Source of the DNA: an uncultured Bacteroidales bacterium
Lineage (GTDB): Bacteria > Bacteroidota > Bacteroidia > Bacteroidales > P3
Length of the DNA: 33,258 nucleotides
Reading direction: 5' to 3'
Assembly: GCA_947165255.1 (NCBI GenBank)
Contig: CAMUZR010000031.1
Location: forward strand, 1 to 33,258
Part shown: positions 15,829 through 22,593 of the stretch, piece by piece
How positions within the stretch are numbered: position 1 is the first letter of the stretch
How the letters are laid out: each line of letters starts with the position of its first letter
Position numbers and translations under genes: made by a program
The notes under the pieces: generated by a model
The model's input: the letters and a program-made list of their open reading frames with translations, nothing else
Database searches by the model: none
What the model was told of the DNA's origin: nothing

Positions 15829-17046
15829 ATGCAAAGATTTTGTTTGCCCAGAGATGTTTATCACGGTGAAGGCGCCATCGATGCCCTGAAAAGTTTCAAA
15901 GGTAAAAGAGCCATGGTCTGCGTTGGCGGCGGCTCCATGAAGCGTTTCGGCTTCCTCGACAAAATTGCGGCCAACCTGAAGGAGGCCGGCATGGAGGTGC
16001 AGCTGTTCGAAGGCATCGAGCCCGACCCCTCGGTGGACACCGTCATGCGTGGTGCCAAGGCCATGATGGACTTCCAGCCCGACTGGATTGTGGCCGTCGG
16101 TGGCGGCTCGCCCATCGATGCAGCCAAGGCCATGTGGATAAAATATGAGTACCCCGACATCACCTTCGAGCAGATGTGCGTGGTCTTCGGCATTCCCGAG
16201 TTGCGCCACAAAGCCCATTTCTGCGCCATCAGCTCCACCTCAGGCACTGCCACCGAGGTGACCGCCTTCTCCATCATTACCGACTACCAGAAGGGCATCA
16301 AATATCCCATAGCCGACTTCCAGATTACGCCCGACGTGGCCATCGTCGACCCCGCCCTGGCCGAGACCATGCCCCAGAAACTGGTGGCCCACACCGGCAT
16401 GGACGCTATCACCCACGGCATCGAGGCCTACGTGTCCACAGCCCACTGCGACTATACCGACCCCCTCGCGCTCCATGCCATCAAGATGATTCAGCACGAC
16501 CTGGTGCCCTCCTATAATGGCGACATGGCCAAGCGCCACAGCATGCACAACGCGCAGTGCCTGGCCGGCATGGCCTTCTCCAATGCCCTGCTGGGCATAG
16601 TCCACTCCATGGCCCACAAGACCGGTGCGGTCTTTGCCGACTACGGCGCCCACATCATCCACGGCGCCGCCAACGCCATGTACCTGCCCAAGGTCATAGC
16701 CTACAACGCTAAAGACCCCGAGGCCCTGAAGCGCTATGGCCAGATTGCCGACTTCATGGAGCTGGGCGGTGCCAACGACCAGGAGAAGGTGCAGCTGCTC
16801 ATCAAGCACCTGCGCGGCATGAACGACGACCTGCGCATACCCCACTGCATACAGCACTACGGCGCCGACAGCTATCCCTGCGAGCAGGGTTTCGTGCCCG
16901 AGAGTGTCTTCCTGGAGCGCCTGCCCCAGATTGCCACCAATGCCATTGGCGACGCCTGCACGGGCTCCAACCCCCGCCAGCCCAACCAGGAGGAGATGGA
17001 GCGCCTGCTCAAGTGCTGCTACTACGATACCGAGGTCGATTTCTAA
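15829..17046 (+). CDS. Iron-containing (group III) alcohol dehydrogenase
   Basis: NAD(P)H-dependent oxidoreductase that interconverts an aldehyde and an alcohol in the cytoplasm. The 405 residues are usual for the family. The nucleotide-binding motif GGGSPIDAAK is at 91-100. Metal ligands by alignment from memory are Asp192, His196 (GMDAITHGIEAY), His263 (HSMAHK) and His278 (IIHGAANA). The sequence resembles the dehydrogenase half of AdhE and clostridial butanol dehydrogenases, so ethanol or a short-chain alcohol is plausible; the substrate is not determinable. There is no Shine-Dalgarno. It is expressed from the promoter at 15597-15627 and ends at the terminator at 17091. Confidence 0.93.
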   Translation: MQRFCLPRDVYHGEGAIDALKSFKGKRAMVCVGGGSMKRFGFLDKIAANLKEAGMEVQLFEGIEPDPSVDTVMRGAKAMMDFQPDWIVAVGGGSPIDAAKAMWIKYEYPDITFEQMCVVFGIPELRHKAHFCAISSTSGTATEVTAFSIITDYQKGIKYPIADFQITPDVAIVDPALAETMPQKLVAHTGMDAITHGIEAYVSTAHCDYTDPLALHAIKMIQHDLVPSYNGDMAKRHSMHNAQCLAGMAFSNALLGIVHSMAHKTGAVFADYGAHIIHGAANAMYLPKVIAYNAKDPEALKRYGQIADFMELGGANDQEKVQLLIKHLRGMNDDLRIPHCIQHYGADSYPCEQGFVPESVFLERLPQIATNAIGDACTGSNPRQPNQEEMERLLKCCYYDTEVDF

Positions 17047-17090
17047 ACTGTCTTTATAGCAGTTTGTTTTTTGTTATTAACGTTTTGAAT

Positions 17091-17127
17091 GCTGTCCGTG
17101 TTGCTTTATGCCGCGGACAGCTTTTTT
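17091..17127 (+). terminator. Terminator after the alcohol dehydrogenase gene
   Basis: GCTGTCCGTG (17091-17100) pairs with CGCGGACAGC (17112-17121, one wobble), followed by TTTTTT. Confidence 0.88.
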
Positions 17128-17223
17128 CATGCGGCAGGTAGCGCCGCCACGGCCTGTGGGTCTTCGGGCGGGAGGCGGATTGCCCTCCCTCGCTGCTGCG
17201 CCTAATTGTTAAATGTTGGTTTT

Positions 17224-17257
17224 TTGTTTACCGAATGTTTTTTTTTTATTATCTTTG
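17224..17257 (+). promoter_or_regulatory. Promoter of the small barrel protein
   Basis: TATCTTTG (17250-17257), with TTG at 17224-17226 as a possible -33 box (spacing 23). It gives a 5' leader of about 57 bases. Confidence 0.6.
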
Positions 17258-17320
17258 CACATCAAAATTGAACGGATAGATTGTATAACAGATTGAATAT
17301 CAATTTTAAAATATTTTTAT

Positions 17321-17785
17321 ATGAAGAAATTTTTTATGGTTTTGGCCGCAGTGGTGGCCATGGGTTTTGCAGCAAACGCTCAGGACGACGCTTTAGGTCT
17401 GCGTTTTGGCGGTGGTAATGGCTACGGTGCCGAACTTTCCTATCAGAAGGGCCTTGGCGCCAATCGTCTGGAACTGGATTTGGGTCTTTCCAACAATTCT
17501 AACGACAACTATTTCCACCTGACCGGCATGTACCAGTGGAACTGGAATATCTCTGGCGGTTGGAACTGGTATGTGGGTCCCGGCGCACAGTTGGGCTACT
17601 GCTCCAATCACGGCTTTGGCCTCTCTGTTGGCGGCCAGCTGGGTATTGAGTACAAGTTCAGCATCCCCCTGATGATTTCGCTCGACATCCGTCCCCTCTG
17701 GAACGTTGTCCGTCCCGACAACTGCGCTGTCCTCAACCGTGCCTACGGTCTCGACGGCAGCCTGAGCGTCCGCTACTGCTTCTAA
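17321..17785 (+). CDS. Small outer-membrane beta-barrel-like protein
   Basis: 154 residues. The signal peptide is MKKFFMVLAAVVAMGFAANA, with cleavage before QDD. The mature part alternates aromatic and glycine-rich strands (LGLRFGGGNGYGAELSYQ, LTGMYQWNWNISGGWNWYVG, GLSVGGQLGIEYKF) and ends in SVRYCF, a C-terminal Phe typical of outer-membrane barrels. About eight strands would fit this size. Similar small OmpA/OmpW-like barrels are abundant in Bacteroidota; the specific role is unknown. It is a single-gene unit between its own promoter and terminator. Confidence 0.8.
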   Translation: MKKFFMVLAAVVAMGFAANAQDDALGLRFGGGNGYGAELSYQKGLGANRLELDLGLSNNSNDNYFHLTGMYQWNWNISGGWNWYVGPGAQLGYCSNHGFGLSVGGQLGIEYKFSIPLMISLDIRPLWNVVRPDNCAVLNRAYGLDGSLSVRYCF

Positions 17786-17816
17786 CGAATACTATTGAAA
17801 AGAACACTCCAATCCG

Positions 17817-17845
17817 GCCCTGTCGTTTGACGGGGCTTTTTTTTT
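17817..17845 (+). terminator. Terminator after the barrel gene
   Basis: GCCCTGTC-GTTT-GACGGGGC (17817-17836, one wobble) is followed by nine T. Confidence 0.9.
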
Positions 17846-17897
17846 CTGAAATGCAGAAAGCGGAATGATAAATAGTCGGTATGTGTCTTTTTTTTTG

Positions 17898-17905
17898 TAT
17901 TTTTG
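17898..17905 (+). promoter_or_regulatory. -7 box of nadE
   Basis: TATTTTTG matches TAnnTTTG, 109 bases before the nadE ATG. The leader contains GCCC-GCAA-GGGC (17965-17976), a short hairpin of unknown significance. Confidence 0.55.
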
Positions 17906-18014
17906 CATCCCCTAGATGAAGGGAAAAAATGAATAAATAACTGGCAGTGTTAGGGTTGTCCCATGCCCGCAAGGGCTTCGTTTCGCCCTGGCACCATAAT
18001 TATGTATTACGACT

Positions 18015-19571
18015 ATGAATATTCATATTGTACAGCACGACATTGTGACTAACAATCCTGAAGAAAACCTGAAATGGATTTTAGAAGAGTTGGACACCCC
18101 CGAAAGCAAGGAGGCCCTGCTGACGGTGTTTCCGGCCTGCACCCTTTGCGGTTCGCCCCTTTTTGGCTCGGTGGCCTATACCGACCTGCAGAAACGCGCC
18201 CAGGCCTGTCTGCAGGAGCTCATCCAGCGCTCGGAGTACCGCGCCTTCCTGATCGGCATGCCCTTGCAGATTCAGGACAAGGGGTTGTGCAATGCCATTG
18301 TCTTTGTGCAGAATTGCGCTATACGCGGCATTATCACCAAAAAATATCTTGCCCCGGACGAGCAGAAGTATTTTGTGCGCGGCGAAGGGGTGCAGGTGAT
18401 TCAGTATCAGGAGCAGTCCATTGCCATTGGCTTCTACGAGGACCTAAAGGAGCTTTCCAAGTCGCACGTGGAGCAGCCCGACATGGTGGTGTGCTGCGGC
18501 TGCAATGTGTTCGACTACAATAAGCCCTACCGCATACGCTACCGTATGCACAAGATAGTGGAGAACCTGAATGCCTCGCTTGTCTTCGTCAACCGCATCG
18601 GCGGCGAGGGCAGTTTTCTCTTTGCCGGAGGCAGTATGGCGCTGAACGCGGCTGGGTCGGTGCTGTGCCAGTTCCCCTATTTCGAACCCCACGCCCAGAC
18701 GGTGGATATGCAGCTGCTGGAGGAGTGCGACGACCCCAAGCCCGAGGCCGTAGAGCTGGTGTATAAGGCTCTGATAATGGGCATTCGTGACTATTTCCGC
18801 AAAAACGGCATAAAGCGCTGCGTGGTGGGGCTGAGCGGCGGCATGGACAGCGCCATGGTGTGCGCACTGGCCGCACAGGCCATTGGCCCCGAGAACGTGC
18901 ACGGCATTCTCATGCCCTCGCAGTATTCTACCGACCACTCGGTGAAGGATGCCGAAGACCTGGCCCGCAACCTGGGCGTGGCCTACGACATTGTGCCCAT
19001 ACGCCCTGTTTTCGACACCCTGCGTGAGAGCCTCAGACCCCTCTTTGGCGACCGACCCGAGGACGTGACGGAGGAGAACCTGCAGGCCCGCATCCGCGGC
19101 ACTATCGTCATGGCCTACGCCAATAAGTTCGGCGCCGTAATGCTCAACACCTCCAACAAGTCGGAGGATGCCATGGGCTACGGCACCCTCTACGGCGACT
19201 GCAACGGCGGCATCAGTGTCATTGGCGACCTTTACAAGACCGAGGTGTACGAGCTGGCTGAGTATATCAACCGCGACGGCGAGGTTATCCCGCAGAACAC
19301 TATCACCAAAGCCCCGTCGGCCGAGCTGCGCCCCGGCCAGAAGGATAGCGACTCGCTGCCTGAGTATCCCCTGCTGGACGCCATCCTGAACCTGCACATT
19401 GAGGAGCAGATGTGTTTCGACGAGATTGTGGAGGAGGGCTACGACCCCGAGGTGGTGGCCATGGTACTGCGCAAGGTGCGCCAGAACGAGTGGAAACGCA
19501 TGCAGTGCCCGCCGGTGCTGAAGGTGTCGCCTATGTCGTTCAATCTGGACCGCAAGGTGCCTATCAGCTGA
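18015..19571 (+). CDS. nadE: NAD synthetase with degenerate N-terminal nitrilase domain
   Basis: Last step of NAD synthesis: amidation of nicotinic acid adenine dinucleotide with ATP. The synthetase domain (about 250-518) is intact: the P-loop SGGMDSA is at 274-280, followed by NTSNKSEDAMGYGTLYGD, KTEVYELA and KAPSAELRPGQKDSDSLP. The N-terminal domain (1-240) has the fold of the glutamine amidase domain, but two of the three catalytic residues are gone. Ala41 (TVFPACTLCG) replaces the Glu of FxELxxxGY, and Tyr141 (IGFYEDL) replaces the nucleophile Cys of xCEDxW; Lys110 is kept. At 518 residues it is shorter than the roughly 640 of glutamine-type Bacteroides enzymes. It probably uses free ammonia or an external source. 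The residue assignments rest on remembered homologues. Confidence 0.92.
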   Translation: MNIHIVQHDIVTNNPEENLKWILEELDTPESKEALLTVFPACTLCGSPLFGSVAYTDLQKRAQACLQELIQRSEYRAFLIGMPLQIQDKGLCNAIVFVQNCAIRGIITKKYLAPDEQKYFVRGEGVQVIQYQEQSIAIGFYEDLKELSKSHVEQPDMVVCCGCNVFDYNKPYRIRYRMHKIVENLNASLVFVNRIGGEGSFLFAGGSMALNAAGSVLCQFPYFEPHAQTVDMQLLEECDDPKPEAVELVYKALIMGIRDYFRKNGIKRCVVGLSGGMDSAMVCALAAQAIGPENVHGILMPSQYSTDHSVKDAEDLARNLGVAYDIVPIRPVFDTLRESLRPLFGDRPEDVTEENLQARIRGTIVMAYANKFGAVMLNTSNKSEDAMGYGTLYGDCNGGISVIGDLYKTEVYELAEYINRDGEVIPQNTITKAPSAELRPGQKDSDSLPEYPLLDAILNLHIEEQMCFDEIVEEGYDPEVVAMVLRKVRQNEWKRMQCPPVLKVSPMSFNLDRKVPIS

Positions 19572-19597
19572 AACGGAGTGCGGCCGCATGGGCCACA

Positions 19598-19722
19598 CCC
19601 CTAGCGTGAGATTCCGCTAGGGGGAGATGGACGGTGGCGGACCGCGCTTCGATTGCACATACCTTTTCTCCCTCTGCCCCACACGGCGCTTGATGAAAAG
19701 CCCGTTGTGGGGCAGAAAGTTT
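19598..19722 (+). terminator. Two hairpins after nadE, the second terminator-like
   Basis: CCCCTAGCG/CGCTAGGGG (19598-19606 with 19615-19623) lacks a T-run. CTGCCCCACA (19674-19683) pairs with TGTGGGGCAG (19706-19715), extends by CGG/CCG across one bulge, and is followed by AAAGTTTTT, so it is the likelier terminator for nadE. Confidence 0.6.
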
Positions 19723-19790
19723 TTCCAGACCAGCGCCCGCATGTTGCAACAGTGGCGCGGTGTTGCTTCTGCCTTTTAGGAGAGTAATAA

Positions 19791-19825
19791 AAAGAGGATG
19801 CCCCGGTATTGGGGCATCCTCTTTT
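19791..19825. terminator. Strong bidirectional terminator
   Basis: AAAGAGGATGCCCC (19791-19804) and GGGGCATCCTCTTT (19811-19824) pair perfectly. The minus strand continues TTTTTATTAC and the plus strand TTTT. It closes the AAE carrier gene and backs up nadE. Confidence 0.9.
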
Positions 19826-19850
19826 GGGGTTGGTGTGTATGTTGGGGCCG

Positions 19851-21149
19851 CTATAGCAGGATGACTAGCACCTGCGCGGCAAGGATGCGGAGGAACATGG
19901 TCAGGGGGTAGACGGTGGTGTAGGCCACTGAACTCTCGTTGTTGGGGCAGAGGGTGTTGCTGAAGGCAAGAGCAGGAGGGTCGGTATGCGAGCCGGCTAT
20001 GAGGCCTGCCACAGAGTAGATACTCAGGTTGAAGCAGTAACGGCCAATGATTCCCACCACTAAGCAGGGAATGATGGTGATGAGGAAACCGTAGATAACC
20101 CACATGTAGCCGCCGCCCACAATGGTCTGGATGAAGCCGTCGCCTGCGCCCAAGCCTACCGAGGCCATAAAGAGGCTGATGCCTGTCTCGCGCAGCATTA
20201 GGTTGGCCGACTTGGTGGTGTGGGTGGGGAACCGCAGGTCGGGGCCGATGTAGGAAATGATGATGGATACGATCAGCGGGCCGCCGGCCAAACCAAGCCT
20301 TACGGCCACGGGGATGCCGGGGAAATAGATGGGCACCATGCCGAGGATGACACCCAGTGCAATGCCGATGAAAATGTAGAAAAGGTGGGGTTTGTTGTCG
20401 CGCTCGTTCAGGCGGTTCTGGGCCGCAATGCGGGAGGCACGGCTCTTCTTGGCCTCAATTTTTGCCTGGTCCTTGGCGGCGCGTTTGTCATCGTGGGTCT
20501 GAAAGCGTTCGGCCATTTTGCGGATGAGTTCCAAGCCGTTGAACGGAGCATTCTGCTGGAAGAGCGCATCCTCGTCCTTGCCCTGTTTGAGGAAGATGGA
20601 ACGCAGCACCACAATGCTTAGGATGATGCCCACCACACCGAGGGGATAGGCCACGGCGTAGCCCTGTGCAAACATGGGATTGCTCACGCCGTCGTGGATG
20701 TCGGAGAATGTCTGCTGCGCAGCACCCAGACCGGGCGTGTTGGTCACGGCACCGTAGAGGGCGCCAATCATGGCCTCCGAAGGCTCGCCGGAGATTTTGA
20801 TGAACAGCACGGTCAGCAGGCAGCCCAGCACAATGGCCAGCACGGCCAAAAGGTTCAGACGGATGCCGCCCGACTTGAGCGAGTGGAAAAAACCTGGACC
20901 CACCTCGAGACCGATGGAGTAGATAAAAAGGATAAGGCCGAACTCCTTGGCAAAGTGCGACACGGCGGGGTCGATGCTGATGCCCAACTGGCCCAGCACA
21001 ATACCTACGAAGAGAATCCAGGTGACACCCAGAGAAATTCCGCGGAAGCGGATAAGTTGTAGTGCCATGCCCGCCGCTATTACGAGGGAGAGTATCAGCA
21101 CTGAGTTGGCAACACTGGGTTGCGTGAATAAATCAGTAAACCAATTCAT
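19851..21149 (-). CDS. AAE (AspT/YidE-type) membrane transporter lacking RCK_C domains
   Basis: Predicted inner-membrane exchanger of the aspartate:alanine exchanger family. 432 residues in two membrane halves (about 15-185 and 255-430), each ending with the family repeat motif: GAVTNTPGLGAAQQ (133-146) and GLIAGSHTDPPALAF (382-396). Typical AspT/YidE proteins have about 550-560 residues with two cytoplasmic RCK_C (TrkA_C) domains between the halves. Here the gap (about 185-253) is only a charged linker, KMAERFQTHDDKRAAKDQAK and beyond. The substrate is unknown. It is a single-gene unit with a clear promoter (21260-21290) and a terminator at 19791-19825. Confidence 0.88.
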   Translation of the reverse strand: MNWFTDLFTQPSVANSVLILSLVIAAGMALQLIRFRGISLGVTWILFVGIVLGQLGISIDPAVSHFAKEFGLILFIYSIGLEVGPGFFHSLKSGGIRLNLLAVLAIVLGCLLTVLFIKISGEPSEAMIGALYGAVTNTPGLGAAQQTFSDIHDGVSNPMFAQGYAVAYPLGVVGIILSIVVLRSIFLKQGKDEDALFQQNAPFNGLELIRKMAERFQTHDDKRAAKDQAKIEAKKSRASRIAAQNRLNERDNKPHLFYIFIGIALGVILGMVPIYFPGIPVAVRLGLAGGPLIVSIIISYIGPDLRFPTHTTKSANLMLRETGISLFMASVGLGAGDGFIQTIVGGGYMWVIYGFLITIIPCLVVGIIGRYCFNLSIYSVAGLIAGSHTDPPALAFSNTLCPNNESSVAYTTVYPLTMFLRILAAQVLVILL

Positions 21150-21259
21150 TTTTTAGTTACTTTATATGTTTTTTACCAATAAAAATGAAACTTGGAGGAC
21201 AGTGCATCCTTCTGAGCGTTAGGGCGTTGGAAGGTTCGACCTTGTTTCGATTACGGCTG

Positions 21260-21290
21260 CAAAGATACAAAACGTTTTTCGATTGGCAAA
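21260..21290 (-). promoter_or_regulatory. Promoter of the AAE carrier
   Basis: Minus strand TTTG (21287-21290), 19 bases, TATCTTTG (21260-21267): an ideal Bacteroidota promoter giving a leader of about 104 bases. Confidence 0.8.
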
Positions 21291-21424
21291 ATAATCTTTG
21301 AAACACAGCATTTTTGGGTGTTGTGAATTCAGATTGACTGCTGCCACAGTTGGAATTAGGAATGGGTGGTCTGTTAATCATTGTTAAATTTTGCGGTGGA
21401 TGATGCTGAATGGAAAAAATTTCG

Positions 21425-21432
21425 TACTTTTG
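21425..21432 (+). promoter_or_regulatory. -7 box driving the cobalamin riboswitch
   Basis: TACTTTTG matches TAnnTTTG about 40 bases upstream of the riboswitch core. The transcript would start near 21439. No clear -33 box. Confidence 0.6.
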
Positions 21433-21471
21433 CAGTCGATTTGGTCATTCTGGAAAAATGGGAGTAGTCGC

Positions 21472-21646
21472 CATAGGTTGATGAGTTCCAGTTTTTTGGA
21501 AGTTAAAAGGGAATCAGGTGCGAGTCCTGGACAGTCCCGCTGCTGTAAGCTCTATGCCAAACCGACGCCTCTAGAAAAAAGTCACTGCGTGGCGGCAAGC
21601 CACACGGGAAGACGAGGCCACGGGGAGTAAGTCAGAAGACCTGCCA
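21472..21646 (+). promoter_or_regulatory. Cobalamin (B12) riboswitch, no downstream gene
   Basis: All conserved blocks are present in order: AAAAGGGAATCAGGTGCGAG (21505-21524), TCCTGGACAGTCCCGCTGCTG (21525-21545), then GTAAGC, AGTCACTG (21580-21587), CACACGGGAAGACGAGGCCA (21601-21620), and AGTCAGAAGACCTGCC (21630-21645), the Cbl element 3' signature. TAGGT near 21474-21478 can pair with ACCT at 21639-21642 to close it. It is transcribed on plus. Normally it controls B12 uptake (btuB, TonB receptors) or B12-replaceable enzymes. Here the next plus-strand gene is about 950 bases away with its own promoter, and the gene in between (MmcQ) is on the opposite strand. Confidence 0.93.
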
Positions 21647-21688
21647 AATTGGATATGTTCGAAGCTCTCGAGGAAGAAGCGTAGAAAT

Positions 21689-21840
21689 GAGACATCACAT
21701 CCGATGGCGGAACAGTGCCCGCAGTCGATGTTTTTTCCCACCACTTCATTTCTCACCGAAAGGGCTTCACCCTCCACCGCAGACGTTTTGCTGTATGTGG
21801 AGGGGACGGAAGGATGAGTGTTTGGTTAAATATTGGTTAA
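21689..21840 (+). other. Riboswitch tail: possible expression platform and leader peptides
   Basis: ACATC (near 21691) can pair with GATGT (21727-21731), followed by five more T, a weak terminator-like stem. GAAATGA (21685-21691) can instead pair with TCATTTC (21747-21753). ATG 21728 opens 29 codons (MFFPTTSFLTERASPSTADV ...) ending at TGA 21815-21817. This stop overlaps ATG 21814 (ATGA), which opens only eight codons (MSVWLNIG, stop 21838-21840) behind AGGGGA and GGAAGG. A perfect hairpin CCCTCCAC/GTGGAGGG lies at 21770-21804. Translation of these is speculative; they may be leader codons or the stub of a lost gene. Confidence 0.3.
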
Positions 21841-21898
21841 ATAAATTGTTTTTAGTAAGTTGGTAATAAGTTACTGATGAATGCTACTATCAAACGGT

Positions 21899-21984
21899 CC
21901 CCCTCCGCCACGGAGGGGGCTGGGCGATAGGAGGGGAGGGACAGAACCCAGCCCCGGCGGAGCGAAGAAAGTCCCTGTCCGCCG
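21899..21984. repeat. GC-rich nested hairpin element
   Basis: CCCCCTCCG-CCA-CGGAGGGGG (21899-21919) is a perfect 9-bp hairpin. GGGCTGGG (21917-21924) pairs with CCCAGCCC (21947-21954) and competes for the same G bases. CGGCGGA (21955-21961) pairs with TCCGCCG (21978-21984). Such stacked palindromes look like Bacteroidota intergenic repeat units; no coding signal. Confidence 0.6.
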
Positions 21985-22025
21985 ATACCCCAAGCACACC
22001 CGGCAAATGAAAACAGAAAGAAAAA

Positions 22026-22109
22026 CGGCATTAGATTCCTTATATTATTATTTTGTCTCATATCATTACTAATGCCGACAAGCGGTCCCCAGGGTTTTGG
22101 AGGCCGCTT
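22026..22109. repeat. Inverted repeat and hairpin upstream of MmcQ 3' end
   Basis: CGGCATTAG (22026-22034) is complementary to CTAATGCCG (22069-22077). AAGCGG (22080-22085) pairs with CCGCTT (22104-22109), followed by TTTA. The second could end the riboswitch transcript on plus. Confidence 0.5.
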
Positions 22110-22146
22110 TTATATTTCACTTACATGCCCATGTGTTTTTAGGTAG

Positions 22147-22482
22147 TCAATGGGATGAGGATACGATGCTGTAGGAGGAGGCAACGAGCGACTGGAGCAG
22201 CGGGGTAGGGCAGGCAGTGGCATCTACGCCGATCCAGTATTTGGCGGAGCAATTGTAGGGCTTGCCGATGAAGGGGTGCTGCTCTTTGAGCGTTTCTATT
22301 TCTTCGGGAGGAGCCTTGAGGTTGACCTTTTCAAGATGGTTGATGTCAAAAAAAAGGAACATATGGCCGTGGGTGTAGAATGCCAGCACGTCGCGCGCGG
22401 CATTGAACTTTTGGAATGGAAACCGCTCTTCCACATCGGCTCCTAGGCCAAGGGCATAGATTCGAAGGTCTTCTACATTCAT
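22147..22482 (-). CDS. MmcQ/YjbR family protein
   Basis: 111 residues, the normal length for this small alpha/beta family, named DNA-binding from structural similarity but of unsettled function. Features match from memory: MNVEDLRIYALGLGADVEER at the start, FPFQKFNAARDVLAFYTHGH, MFLFFDINHLEKVNLKAPPE, and the C-terminal KYWIGVDA ... LLQSLVASSYSIV. A single gene on minus, starting only 21 bases from the region feeding the plus-strand helicase gene. It is probably cytoplasmic. Confidence 0.88.
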   Translation of the reverse strand: MNVEDLRIYALGLGADVEERFPFQKFNAARDVLAFYTHGHMFLFFDINHLEKVNLKAPPEEIETLKEQHPFIGKPYNCSAKYWIGVDATACPTPLLQSLVASSYSIVSSSH

Positions 22483-22540
22483 GATTGTTATAACTATAAA
22501 TGCGTGGTTTTATTGTGTATGGAAATGTCGGAACACTTTC

Positions 22541-22574
22541 TTGCAGTATATGTGCTGAAAAAAGCGTATTTTTG
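22541..22574 (+). promoter_or_regulatory. Promoter of the helicase gene
   Basis: TATTTTTG (22567-22574) with TTG (22541-22543, spacing 23). The box lies downstream of an earlier in-frame start codon (22504), so the message must begin after it. This places the true start at ATG 22594. Confidence 0.6.
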
Positions 22575-22593
22575 CAAAATAAAAAAGTGTGCT

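Noticed and set aside
22504..22593. Longer helicase start at 22504
   Set aside because: The added 30 residues do not look like helicase and contain the gene's own -7 box (22567-22574).
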